NCBI RefSeq assembly: GCF_014701095.1 | Contig: NZ_AP023439.1 | Location: forward strand, 5,878,001 to 5,942,000 | DNA from: Streptomyces tuirus | Lineage (GTDB): Bacteria > Actinomycetota > Actinomycetes > Streptomycetales > Streptomycetaceae | Length of the DNA stretch: 64,000 nucleotides | Direction of reading: 5' to 3' | Shown: positions 39,691 to 48,608 of the stretch, one piece after another | Layout of the letters: each line of letters opens with the position of its first letter | Numbering within the stretch: the first letter of the stretch is position 1 | The notes under the pieces: generated by a model | Databases searched by the model: none | Told to the model about the DNA's origin: nothing | The model's input: the letters and a program-made list of their open reading frames with translations, nothing else | Made by a program: the position numbers and the translations under genes

Positions 39691-42272
39691 CGCTGACCTC
39701 CGAAGGGCCTGTGTGTACCGATGGGAATGAGAGGGGCCCAGTGGTGCATGGCGAGCGAGCGGTAGTCCCGGCGGGCGAGGAACTGACGGGTGGCCTGGTG
39801 TACGGCCGCCGCCATGGTGTTCTCCGGGAGGGCGTCCAACACCATCTCCACGTAAGTGGTGGCCGGCCCGGAGTCGCCCAGCTCCCCCACGGTGGCCAGC
39901 ACTTCGTCGGAGCCTCCGGCCAGCGCGAGCGTGGCGACGCTGATCGGATCGCTGGGGGCGCGGCCGGGGTAGGCACTGCCCCAGCAGGCGATCAGAGCGA
40001 GTCGCCGGGGCGGGCGTCGGCCGAGAAGGTCAGCGGGCAGGAGCCACTCGTCCGTGTCGAGTTCGAGGTAGTGGCCCGCTTCGGTGTCGGGCCTGCCGTG
40101 CCCGGTCAGCACCATCAGCTCTCGCCCGTCGTAGATCGCGCCGCGGGCCTCGGCCGCCGAGGACAGGCGACGGGGATTCCACCGGCGGTCCTGGAACAGA
40201 TCCAATGGATGACGTTTCACGAGCGGGCTGCGCCACACGTCGACATCCACCGGCGATCGCGTGTGGGGCGCGGGGCCGTGCCGCGTGGCCAGTTGTCGCT
40301 GGATCGTCAGCGAGGGACAGATCACGAAACGTGCGACCTCGCCCAGGACCAGGCCGCCCTCCAGGGGAAGCGCACCCCACGGCACCCGCCACAGCTCACC
40401 GGCCGGGACGATCAGCAGGTCATGCCGGCCCGAGGCCACGAGTGCCGTGACCAGAGGCGGCGGGAGCAGTGCGGACAGCGGTCGCAGATCGCCGACCGTC
40501 AATGCCTGACGTTCTGTGGTCCGGTCTCCGGACCTGAGTATGGACAACAGGTCCAGCGCGGCCGGTGTCAGCCGAAAGCTGCCCATGGAGATGCGGTCTC
40601 CCGGGGCGCTCCACGACCAGCGCACCAGATCCTCCTCGACGGGGTCGAGGAGGATCTGGAGCGTGTGGCATCCGTCGGGCAGTGACTCAAGGAGCGCGTC
40701 GCCCTCGTCGGCCGGTGGGAGGTACACGGCTGCCAGCAGGTCGTCCAGCGACTTGCCCGCCCGGGGCTCGGCTCCGTGCCGGACCTCGAACGCGCCCAGG
40801 CGGCGTATCCGGTGCTCCCGGCGCTCGTCACCGAAGCGGTCTTCATCGGCACGAGTGCTTCTGCGGTGCGCGAGCAGTCCGCGGTCCGCCCTGGCCAGCA
40901 GTTCCTGGAGCTGGTCCAGTTCGTTGCCGGCCATGGCGGTGCTGTTCGCCTCCAGCAGGCCCGCCAGCCGGCGACCGGCCAGGAAGTCGGCCACCACGGC
41001 GAAGGTCTGGGGCGAGTGGTGCTTCTCCGCCGCCGACAAGGTTTCCTTGTACACGTCCCGGAAGCGGTGCCGGTACTCCTCCTGGAAGCGTTCCTCCTGG
41101 TGGTCGGCGCGGTAGGACTCGACCTCCACGACGGCCTCGCGCCAGGTCCGTAACGCGTCCTCCGCGGAGCCGCACTCCTCTTGTGCCTCTGCCAGTTTGC
41201 CCATTGCTTTGGACATGCCCAGCAGATCACCGATCTCCCGGTACCGCTCCAGAGACTCGGTGAACAGCTCCACTGCCTCGGCCCAGTTGCCCCGGCCTCG
41301 TGCCGTTCTGCCCAGATCCTGCGCGGCGTGGGCCTGCGCCCGGGGCAGCCCCGCTGACAGGGCGAGTTCCCGTGCCTTGTCGTACGCGTCCGCCGCGTCG
41401 TCGAACTGGCGGTTGTCCAGGTGAAGGTCCCCGCGCAACGAGTGCACGTTGACCAGCCCGTTCGGATCGCCCTCCTCCTGGAAGACCGCCATCGCGAGGT
41501 CGAGCCAGTCCCCGGCTTCCGAGTGCTTTCCGCGGCGGTGCAGCCAGCCGGCCAGCCGTTGGGCCGCGTTCCCCTGGCCCTGGGCCGACCGGACAGCCGC
41601 GAACGCGGCATAGGCGTCCCTGCCGTGTTGCTCCATACGGTCGAGCTCGCCGAGCCGCTCGGCACACTCCGCGGCGCCGAGCAGCGCGTTGCCCTGGAAC
41701 ACCGGGTCATCGAGGGCGGTGGCGATCCCCGCCGCCTCCCGGAACTGGTCCAGGGCGAGTTCCGCGGAGTGGTGCCACAGGGACAGGTACCCCCAGACGA
41801 CCAGCGCTTGCGCTCGGCCGAAGCGGTACATCGACTCATCGGCGACCACCGTGGCCGTCTCGATGTGCTCGGAGGCGGCCTCGATGTCGTTCCGGTTCAT
41901 GGCGACCTTGCCGAGCCCGACGTGGGCGTGCACCGTGGGCAGTTGTGGCCTGCTTCCGGTCTCCTCTTCGAGGAGGGCCCGGAACGCGGCCAGTGCCACG
42001 GTGGGCGCACCCGACCTCACGGCGTTGTCGCCTTCGGTTTCGAGGCGTAACTGCCGCACCCATGCTTCGGGCGTGAGGTCCGGATTCCACGGACCCGAGG
42101 GGGCCTCGGGGTCCAGCAGCGTCCGGTAGCGGCTGCGCAGGGCGATCGGTTCGGGAACGTCGATGCCCCGTACCAGAGCCCGCCTCCGTTCGGTGTCCGG
42201 GCTCTGCCACGCGGCCAGGAGTACCTCGCAGGCCGGGTGTCCGGCGATGTCCGTGACGTAGGAATCCCCCAT
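39687..42272 (-). CDS. TPR-CHAT protease
   Basis: An 861-residue protein. After an N-terminal segment, residues about 90-430 are tetratricopeptide-like helical repeats (for example LLGAAECAERLGELDRMEQHGRDAYAAF and AQDLGRTARGRGNWAEAVELFTES). The C-terminal half is a CHAT peptidase: LLIVPAGELWRVPWGALPL, the catalytic His in MVLTGHGRPDT (about residue 722) and the Cys in LALIACWGSAYPG (about residue 762). CHAT proteases are caspase relatives that cleave specific partners when their TPR or other sensor part is triggered. It heads a coupled four-gene operon with a Cys-rich protein, a membrane protein and an unknown. The ATG has GGGGA-type sequence a few bases upstream. Confidence 0.88.
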   Translation of the reverse strand: MGDSYVTDIAGHPACEVLLAAWQSPDTERRRALVRGIDVPEPIALRSRYRTLLDPEAPSGPWNPDLTPEAWVRQLRLETEGDNAVRSGAPTVALAAFRALLEEETGSRPQLPTVHAHVGLGKVAMNRNDIEAASEHIETATVVADESMYRFGRAQALVVWGYLSLWHHSAELALDQFREAAGIATALDDPVFQGNALLGAAECAERLGELDRMEQHGRDAYAAFAAVRSAQGQGNAAQRLAGWLHRRGKHSEAGDWLDLAMAVFQEEGDPNGLVNVHSLRGDLHLDNRQFDDAADAYDKARELALSAGLPRAQAHAAQDLGRTARGRGNWAEAVELFTESLERYREIGDLLGMSKAMGKLAEAQEECGSAEDALRTWREAVVEVESYRADHQEERFQEEYRHRFRDVYKETLSAAEKHHSPQTFAVVADFLAGRRLAGLLEANSTAMAGNELDQLQELLARADRGLLAHRRSTRADEDRFGDERREHRIRRLGAFEVRHGAEPRAGKSLDDLLAAVYLPPADEGDALLESLPDGCHTLQILLDPVEEDLVRWSWSAPGDRISMGSFRLTPAALDLLSILRSGDRTTERQALTVGDLRPLSALLPPPLVTALVASGRHDLLIVPAGELWRVPWGALPLEGGLVLGEVARFVICPSLTIQRQLATRHGPAPHTRSPVDVDVWRSPLVKRHPLDLFQDRRWNPRRLSSAAEARGAIYDGRELMVLTGHGRPDTEAGHYLELDTDEWLLPADLLGRRPPRRLALIACWGSAYPGRAPSDPISVATLALAGGSDEVLATVGELGDSGPATTYVEMVLDALPENTMAAAVHQATRQFLARRDYRSLAMHHWAPLIPIGTHRPFGGQR

Positions 42273-42336
42273 TGGTCCCCTCTCCCCGAGGGCAGAAGAT
42301 ATCCAGCTCCGATCGGCCTGACCACCTCAGGAAGGG

Positions 42337-42366
42337 GAGTAACTCTTTCGGGTTATTTCCTGTCAA
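42337..42366 (-). promoter_or_regulatory. Promoter of the TPR-CHAT operon
   Basis: On the minus strand a consensus TTGACA is followed after 18 bases by TTACTC, placing transcription start about 60 bases before the TPR-CHAT ATG. The stretch is AT-rich for this genome. Confidence 0.45.
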
Positions 42367-42389
42367 CTTGTTCGATCTTTGTGTGGTGG

Positions 42390-45300
42390 TCAGTCGAACA
42401 GCGGTGCCAGCGCCTCCTCGCCCGACAGGATCCGCCACGCCGGGACCCGCACCGCGCGTTCCACCGGGCACGCCTTCGCCCCGTAGCCCCCGGACGGCAA
42501 CTCGGTCAGGAGATCGCCCCGCGCGTGGGTCAGCCGCAGGTGCCGTGCCGGATCGGTACCGGGCGGTGGGCCGACGTCGATCAGGACCGCCGTGTTCTGC
42601 CCGGCCTCGGTGAACAGCAGGTCCACCGGGTGGCCGCCGACCACCGCCGCCCGCTCCAGGTCGGTGATCCCGCGCTCGGCGAGGTACTGCTGGAGCCGGT
42701 CGGCGAGTTCCTCACGGAACCCGGTCGCCGGCGTGGCCGTCACCGTCGGCACCTCGGCGTCGTCGGTGTCCGCCCCCAGGAGCGCCGAGCGGTCCGCGAG
42801 CAGGGTCGGCAGACCGCTCTGCCCCCGCCAGAACGCGTGTGCACCCACGGTGATCAGCTGGGACTTCGCCCGGGTCACCGCCACGTTCCACAGGTTGACC
42901 TGACTCGCGACCCAATGGGTCGTCCTCGGCGGGGTATTGTGCGTGGCCACGGGGCTCAGCACCATCACGTCGCGCTGCCCACCCTGGAAGGCGTGCACGG
43001 TGCCGACCCGGACGCGGTCGTCGTCGCGCCACACCCCCGCCAGCGCCTCCTTCTGTGCCCGGAAGGGCGTGACCACACCCACTGTGGCCTGCTGCGGCAG
43101 CCGCTCCAGCAGCTCGTCCACCACCCGTCGTACGGCCTCCGCCTCCGCCCGGTTGCGCCAGGACCGCCCGTTGCCCCCCAGCGCCGACTCGCCGCGCGGC
43201 ACGTCGACCCAGCCCAGCGCCGGCGCCGGATCGGCTGCCCCCACCGGGTCGAGGGCCGGGACCTGCCTCCGTACGTCGGTGAGCACCTGCAACTGGCCCG
43301 CGTAGCAGTAGCTGTTGACGATGTCGGCGATCCGGGGGTGGCAGCGATAGTGCTCGTCGAGGAGCAGTGCGGAGTCACCGTGCTGCTCGGCCGCGTGGTA
43401 CGAGGAGTAGACGTGGTAGGTGAGCCGGTGGTGCTCCAGCTGCGCCGCGCTCAGCCCGGCCCGGACCCGCGCCTGCTGTTCCTGCTGGGGTGACACGCCG
43501 GGGATGTGCCCCAGCTGCATCGGATCGCCGATGATCAGCGCCCGGCGGGCCCGGAACAGCAGTGGCAGTACCGACGGGATGGAGCACTGGCTCGCCTCGT
43601 CGATGACGACGAGGTCGAACAGCTTCGGGGTCAGTTCCAGCTGCCGCACCGAGTGCGTGCTGACGGCCCATCCCCTGATGTGCGCCATCAGGTTCTTCTG
43701 GCTGCGCTGGAAGCCCGAGCGGCTCCGCAGTGCCTGGAGCCGCTGCTGCATGAGTGCCCGCCCTCGCGTCAGCGCCTCGGCGGACAGCGCCCGCGACAGT
43801 TCCGCCGACAGCTCGGAGAGCGTGCCCGCCGCCTCCAGCCGTGACCGTCGCAGCCCGTCCTCGTCCCATCCCGTCTGCCGGGGGACGAGCGCCCGTACCT
43901 CCCGTTCCACAGCCACGGTGTCCGCCAAGGACTCCAGCAACTCCGCCGGCACCGGCCGCCCGGTCGCCCACTCCGGCCACGACGGCAGGTCCGGCCGGTC
44001 CGGTCGGTCCTCTCCCGCGTCAGCGGTCGCCGCCGCGACGAGCGCGGCCAGCGCCCGTCCCCGACGCCACTGGCCGAGCAGCCACCAGGGGGCACCGGCC
44101 ACCTTCCGCGCCCGGTGCTCCCAGCGCCCCAGAGCGGCCGAACCGTCCTCACCCGCCGCCGCCCACACCCGTTCGAGGAGCGGCAGCGGCAGTGCCAGCG
44201 TTTCCGCCCGTTCCGCCCGGTCCCGGAGCAGCTCCAGCAGGCGGCCCTCCTCGCCGACGTGTCGCGCGGCCTGTGCCCGCAGCTCGTCGGCGGTCTTGCG
44301 CGCACTGCGCAACTGCCCGCCCACGGTGGCCGATCCGCGCCGCGGCGCCTGGACGGGCTCGCCCAGCAGCCCTTCCAGCTTGGCCCCCTCCCGCACCAGT
44401 GCCTCGGTGTTGCCCGTGCGCATCAGCAGCCCGGGAGCGATGTCGTCGCAGCGTTCGGCGACGACGTTCACGGCCTCGTTGTTCGTCGAGGCGACCAGTA
44501 CCGACTGCCCGGCGGCGACACAGGTGGTGACGACGGCGGTGACGACCTCGCTCTTGCCCGTGCCGGGCGGCCCGGTCGCCACCGTCAGGGGCCGCGTCAT
44601 CGCCGAGGAGATGACCGACTCCTGGCTCTCGTTGCACGGCCCCGGAGCCACCACGGCGACGGACGCGGACGCGCCCCGCGCCTTGCCCTCGCCGCCGCTC
44701 AGCAGCGCGTCCAGGGCGGTGCCGGGGATCTGCCCGGTCCGGGCCGACATCTGCAACAGGTTGTCCACCAGGGCCTCGGTGGCCTTGGCCTCCACACCCG
44801 AGGGCACCAGCAGGACGGCCGCGTTGTGCGCGCCGGGCCGCAGCGCCTGCATCACCGTCCGCTCGCTGAGCGCGGACGGGTCGAGTGGCTCCAGCTCCGG
44901 CAGCCCCAGCGTCTCCAGCAACTCCCGTACGGCGCGCAGCATCTGCGCGTCGTTGCCCTCCTGCCAGGACGGCTGCCAGTGCGCGATGAGGTCGGCCGCG
45001 TCGCCTGCGTCGAGCAGTTCAGAGACGACACCCGTGTGCAGGGAGGGAACGCCACTGGGCCGGAGCACGTCCCGGCCCTCCTCGTCCGGGGCCAGTTCCA
45101 TCTGCTGGATGAGCAGCGGCGCCAGCTCCACGGTCGTACGGCGTCCCCGGGCCCCGCCGTCGCGCACCGGCAGGGTGATCGCGGGATAGCCGTACCAGTA
45201 CTCCTGCTGCGCCCCCGTGTCACCGCCGCTCGCACCGGCCGACCTGTCCAGTGGCTTGGGTAGTGCCCCGGGCGCGGGAAAGACGGCACCCCGACCGGAT

Positions 45301-46307
45301 TGGATGGTCTCCTCGCCCTGGCCCAGCAGGAAGTACTTCGAGCCGCGCCCGCTGTCCCGGTCGGGCCGCATGCCGGCCGCCGACGTAGCGGTGAGGCACT
45401 GCGCGTAGTACCGCAGCAGCCGTTCCCAGTCGACGCCGTCCCGCGCGTCCAGCGCGGCCAGTTCCCTGGCCTTCAGCAGGGCAGGGGACCGCCGGGCCGC
45501 CTCGGTCGCGTCGCGCGGCAGCGCCGGGAGGTGCACCGGGCGGGCCACCGACCGGGCGAAGGGCAGCTGGTTCGTGGCCCTGATCGTGGACTTGGTGGGC
45601 TGCTGCTCCTCCGGTACGCCGTCGCGCCTCATCTGCGCGGTCAGGTACTCGAAGAGGTCGTCCGGCGTGATCCAGCCGCCCTCCTTGATCCGCCCGTTGC
45701 GCAGCCCCTCCACGATCTCCCCGGTGAACCGGGACGTACCGAGGCTCGACCCCTCCGGCGCCATCGCGGACGCGGACTGAAGAGCGTCGGACGCGGTGAT
45801 GAAGTAGACGCCCGTCGGCCGCAGCAGCGTGCTCGGCGCGGGCCGGGCGCGCTCCTGCGCCGGCCCCTTCGCGGTCCATCCCTGGACGACGGAGCCGCTG
45901 GAGCAGCAGTCCAGCAGCACCAGCTTCGAGGCGGCCCGGCACGACTGGAGCATCCGCTCCAGGAACTCCGCCGGGACCGCCGTACCCGGCAGATCGGCCG
46001 GGTCGGTGTCCCGGGTCAGGAAGTACAGCTGGTTGTCGTCCTCGCAGAACTCGCCGTGCCCGCTGAAGTACAGCAGGGCCGTCTCGCTGGGCTGCCGCGT
46101 GCTCAGGAACGTCTCGACGGCGTGCAGCATCTCCGCGCGGGTCGGCTCGGCGACCATCGCGCAGTCGTTGTACATGCCGATCTCGGTGTTCTCCAGCACG
46201 GCCCGCATGTAGTGCAGATCGGCGCGCACGGGTGGCAGGTCCGGGTACGCGTCACTGTCGTACGTGGACACGCCCACGAGCATGGCGAACCGGTCGTTGT
46301 CGGTCAT
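42390..46307 (-). CDS. Caspase-SF1 helicase fusion
   Basis: A 1305-residue fusion. Residues about 5-230 are a caspase (peptidase C14) domain with the catalytic His in LLYFSGHGEF (His 84) and the Cys in LLDCCSSGSV (Cys 135). A middle region (about 290-560) is unassigned. An SF1 helicase of the UPF1/DNA2 type follows: Walker A GPPGTGKSE (about 577), VVIDEASQCSIPSVLPL (about 900), GDPMQLGHIPGV, then VGTVHAFQGGQRDVMV and NVAVTRAKSQLITVG. The last 100 residues (HPVDLLFTEAGQNTAVLIDVG) look like a degenerate restriction-endonuclease fold. It lies six bases after an EACC1-like gene. The likely logic is that nucleic acid sensing by the helicase unleashes the protease. Confidence 0.9.
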   Translation of the reverse strand: MTDNDRFAMLVGVSTYDSDAYPDLPPVRADLHYMRAVLENTEIGMYNDCAMVAEPTRAEMLHAVETFLSTRQPSETALLYFSGHGEFCEDDNQLYFLTRDTDPADLPGTAVPAEFLERMLQSCRAASKLVLLDCCSSGSVVQGWTAKGPAQERARPAPSTLLRPTGVYFITASDALQSASAMAPEGSSLGTSRFTGEIVEGLRNGRIKEGGWITPDDLFEYLTAQMRRDGVPEEQQPTKSTIRATNQLPFARSVARPVHLPALPRDATEAARRSPALLKARELAALDARDGVDWERLLRYYAQCLTATSAAGMRPDRDSGRGSKYFLLGQGEETIQSGRGAVFPAPGALPKPLDRSAGASGGDTGAQQEYWYGYPAITLPVRDGGARGRRTTVELAPLLIQQMELAPDEEGRDVLRPSGVPSLHTGVVSELLDAGDAADLIAHWQPSWQEGNDAQMLRAVRELLETLGLPELEPLDPSALSERTVMQALRPGAHNAAVLLVPSGVEAKATEALVDNLLQMSARTGQIPGTALDALLSGGEGKARGASASVAVVAPGPCNESQESVISSAMTRPLTVATGPPGTGKSEVVTAVVTTCVAAGQSVLVASTNNEAVNVVAERCDDIAPGLLMRTGNTEALVREGAKLEGLLGEPVQAPRRGSATVGGQLRSARKTADELRAQAARHVGEEGRLLELLRDRAERAETLALPLPLLERVWAAAGEDGSAALGRWEHRARKVAGAPWWLLGQWRRGRALAALVAAATADAGEDRPDRPDLPSWPEWATGRPVPAELLESLADTVAVEREVRALVPRQTGWDEDGLRRSRLEAAGTLSELSAELSRALSAEALTRGRALMQQRLQALRSRSGFQRSQKNLMAHIRGWAVSTHSVRQLELTPKLFDLVVIDEASQCSIPSVLPLLFRARRALIIGDPMQLGHIPGVSPQQEQQARVRAGLSAAQLEHHRLTYHVYSSYHAAEQHGDSALLLDEHYRCHPRIADIVNSYCYAGQLQVLTDVRRQVPALDPVGAADPAPALGWVDVPRGESALGGNGRSWRNRAEAEAVRRVVDELLERLPQQATVGVVTPFRAQKEALAGVWRDDDRVRVGTVHAFQGGQRDVMVLSPVATHNTPPRTTHWVASQVNLWNVAVTRAKSQLITVGAHAFWRGQSGLPTLLADRSALLGADTDDAEVPTVTATPATGFREELADRLQQYLAERGITDLERAAVVGGHPVDLLFTEAGQNTAVLIDVGPPPGTDPARHLRLTHARGDLLTELPSGGYGAKACPVERAVRVPAWRILSGEEALAPLFD

Positions 46308-46313
46308 CCGCGC

Positions 46314-46745
46314 TCAGCCCGCCGCAGGGCTGTCGCCGGGGCCGTGGAGCTCCGTGCGGCGGGGTGTCTCACCGCCGCCCGCGAGGAACCGGTGGATCCG
46401 CTCGTCGTCCTCGCGGGCCTCCTTCCCGGTGATGTGCAGGGTCGCTCCGTCCGGCCGCCGCACGACGATCGTTCGCTGCGGCACCCGTGCCAGCCAGATC
46501 TGCACCCCGGCGGCGACCAGCGATCCGGCGCTGATCAGCACGCCGATGGTGTCGGCCGTGAGCCCGCCCTTCAGCGACCCGTCGGCCGGCCCGCCCGTGT
46601 CCCGCCGGGGAACGTCCAGCGCCGCCTCGGGGTCGGCATCGGCGATCTGCGTGAGCAGTTCCCGGGCTTCCTTGCGCGCCCGGAGCGGGTCCTCGTCGAC
46701 GATGGAGATCCGGAACCCGGTCCGTTCCTCGGGCGTGGTGGTCAC
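46314..46745 (-). CDS. EACC1-type effector-associated small membrane protein
   Basis: A 143-residue protein with the look of the effector-associated constant component EACC1: an N-terminal alpha/beta part (FRISIVDEDPLRARKEARELLTQIADADP), a single membrane span at about residues 65-86 (DTIGVLISAGSLVAAGVQIWLA), and a C-terminal segment with VVRRPDGATLHITGK. EACC1 proteins are described as fixed partners of variable effectors, including caspases, in bacterial conflict systems. GGGGA lies six bases before the GTG start, and the caspase-helicase gene begins six bases after its stop. A guard or membrane tether for the caspase is the inferred role. Confidence 0.78.
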   Translation of the reverse strand: MTTTPEERTGFRISIVDEDPLRARKEARELLTQIADADPEAALDVPRRDTGGPADGSLKGGLTADTIGVLISAGSLVAAGVQIWLARVPQRTIVVRRPDGATLHITGKEAREDDERIHRFLAGGGETPRRTELHGPGDSPAAG

Positions 46746-46843
46746 AGCGCGTCCCCTCGATCTGCGGTGTGCCTGGTGGAGGCGTGAGCGGACGACGATA
46801 GTTGGCGGGTCTGACAGCGGGCGCCCGTGTTTCCGAAAACCCG

Positions 46844-47353
46844 TCAGGCGTTGGCGGGAAAGTGACTGATGGGAGACGGTGCGGGGGCCTCTCCGGGCAG
46901 CCACAGTTCCGCCCACACGGTCTTGCCCGGCCCGTCGGCGCGCGGGGCGACCGCCCAACGGGTCGCCAGCTGCGCGACGATGAGCAGGCCCCGCCCCGAC
47001 TCCTCGTCCCCGGGCGTCTCCTGGGCGGTGAGCAGCGGTACGCGTTCGGTGCGGGTGTCGGTGACCTCGACGCGCAGTGTGCGTGGGCCGCCGGCGGTCT
47101 CGAAGAGTCGTAGGTGGAAGTCCCGCCCGGCGACATGCCCGTGCCGTACTGCGTTGGCGGTCAGCTCCGAAGTGATCAGCGACAACGTCTCGTTGGCGTT
47201 CCCGGTGTACGGGTGGCCCCAGGAGTCCAGCCGGTGGGAGACGAGGCGACGGGCCAGGCGTGCGCCGCGGGTGGACGAGGTGAAACGCATCGCGAACTCG
47301 CGGCGGACCGGGCGCGGCGCTGCTCCCGGTGCGGGGGAAGTTTCGTTGTTCAT
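46844..47353 (-). CDS. RsbW-like ATP-binding regulatory protein
   Basis: A 169-residue HATPase_c protein of the anti-sigma/serine-kinase type common in Streptomyces. The N box is TSELTANAVRHGHV (about residues 60-73), G1 is RVEVTDTRTERV and G2 is EESGRGLLIVAQLATRW. The N terminus is disordered and Pro-rich; the end carries no extra domain. An upstream in-frame GTG three codons earlier is possible. It is divergent from an XRE/DUF397 pair, a trio repeated many times in Streptomyces genomes that generally controls development or antibiotic formation. Whether it controls this island is not known. Confidence 0.88.
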   Translation of the reverse strand: MNNETSPAPGAAPRPVRREFAMRFTSSTRGARLARRLVSHRLDSWGHPYTGNANETLSLITSELTANAVRHGHVAGRDFHLRLFETAGGPRTLRVEVTDTRTERVPLLTAQETPGDEESGRGLLIVAQLATRWAVAPRADGPGKTVWAELWLPGEAPAPSPISHFPANA

Positions 47354-47500
47354 GTGGTCCACGCTGACGTGCCGGTTTTACCGTGACGAGATACGACGTG
47401 CACACGGGCGGTAGCTGTAGGTGAGGAGTCGGTGTGTGTAGGCGGGGCGGTGCGTGACGGTCGGCGCGGGGGCGCGTTGGCCGGGGAGGTGGTGCGGAGC

Positions 47501-48364
47501 ATGAGCGAGGTGGCTGGGTTGGCCGAGGAGGAGGCCGGGACGGAAGGGGAGGAGCGGGAGTCGGGGGCGGGCTCCGGCATCCTGCGTGTCTTCGGACGCC
47601 AGTTGAAGAGGTTCCGGGTACGGGCGGGGCTGGAGCGGGCCGAGTTCGGCTCGATGACCGGCTATTCCGTGTCGACCATCGCCGCGTACGAGCAGGGGCG
47701 CCGGGTGCCGCCGCCGAAGTTCATCGACCAGGCGGACGAGGTGCTGGACGCGGGAGGGGTCCTCCAAGAGATGAAGGAGGAGGTTGCGCGGGCGCAGTAT
47801 CCGGCGTTCTTTCGGGATGCGGCCAGGTTGGAGGCGGAGGCGGTTGAGCTGCATGTGTACGCCATGTACGCCGTCCCGGGCTTGTTGCAGACGGAGGCTT
47901 ACGCCCGAGCGGTGTTTTCCATCCGCCGCCCTCTGCTCGACGATGACCGGATCGAGCAAGGGCTGACTGCACGCCTCGCGAGGCAGGAGATCTACGTGCG
48001 CAAGCCCGCGCCGCTGATGAGCTTCGTCTTGGAAGAGTCCGTGCTCCAGCGGCCCATCGGGGGTAGGGAAGTACTGCGGGGCCAGTTGGAGCAAGTGTTG
48101 CTCATCGGTCATAAGCGGAACGTTGAGATCCAGGTCATGCCGGTCTGCCGAGAGGACCATGGCGCACTGGGCGGCCCGTTCACCTTGATCGATACACCCG
48201 AAGGGCGGAGGATCGCCTATGCAGAGGTGCAAGGCGACAGCCGCCTCTACTCAGGGCAGTCGAAGGTCCGGGAGCTTGATGCCCGTTACGGGATTCTCCG
48301 AGCTCAGGCCCTCACGCCGAGTGAGTCACTGGCATACGTAGAGAAGTTGCTGGGAGAGACATGA
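47501..48364 (+). CDS. XRE-family regulator with DUF5753 domain
   Basis: A 287-residue regulator. A helix-turn-helix (FGRQLKRFRVRAGLERAEFGSMTGYSVSTIAAYEQGRRVPPPKF, about residues 30-72) precedes a DUF5753 domain with EAVELHVYAMYAVPGLLQTEAYARAVF, LTARLARQEIYVRKPAPLMSFVLEESVLQRPIGG and IQVMPVCREDHGALGGPFTLID. The chosen ATG has GGGAGG 11 bases upstream; codons before it in the open frame are low in family similarity. The stop overlaps the DUF397 gene (ATGA), the standard WhiJ-like pairing. The cognate RsbW-like gene is divergent. Confidence 0.92.
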   Translation: MSEVAGLAEEEAGTEGEERESGAGSGILRVFGRQLKRFRVRAGLERAEFGSMTGYSVSTIAAYEQGRRVPPPKFIDQADEVLDAGGVLQEMKEEVARAQYPAFFRDAARLEAEAVELHVYAMYAVPGLLQTEAYARAVFSIRRPLLDDDRIEQGLTARLARQEIYVRKPAPLMSFVLEESVLQRPIGGREVLRGQLEQVLLIGHKRNVEIQVMPVCREDHGALGGPFTLIDTPEGRRIAYAEVQGDSRLYSGQSKVRELDARYGILRAQALTPSESLAYVEKLLGET

Positions 48365-48546
48365 GCGTTGAGCCTGAACTGACCTGGTTTAAGAGCAGTT
48401 ACAGCACGGGTGATGGGGGCGAGTGCGTCGAGGTCGCTGTCAGCCCCCAGGCCATCCACGTACGCGACTCCAAGGACATAGCCCGCCGTGGCCTTGCGGT
48501 CGATGCGGCCGCTTGGACCGCGTTCGTCGGCTTCGCCGTCCGGTAG
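48361..48546 (+). CDS. DUF397 protein
   Basis: A 61-residue protein with the family signature LTWFKSSYSTGDGGECVEVA, HVRDSKD and a closing AAWTAFVGF. DUF397 proteins pair with the upstream XRE/DUF5753 regulator and act with it as a small switch module. The start is in an ATGA overlap. A strong two-way terminator follows directly. Confidence 0.95.
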   Translation: MSVEPELTWFKSSYSTGDGGECVEVAVSPQAIHVRDSKDIARRGLAVDAAAWTAFVGFAVR

Positions 48547-48555
48547 GGCGTTGGG

Positions 48556-48584
48556 TCTGCCCCTGGCAAGGCGCCAGGGGCAGA
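48556..48584. terminator. Bidirectional intrinsic terminator
   Basis: A perfect 12-bp stem (TCTGCCCCTGGC and its complement) with a five-base loop lies between the convergent DUF397 and methyltransferase genes and can serve both. Confidence 0.8.
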
Positions 48585-48608
48585 GCTGTGTCCGGCAGGG
48601 CCCGGCGA

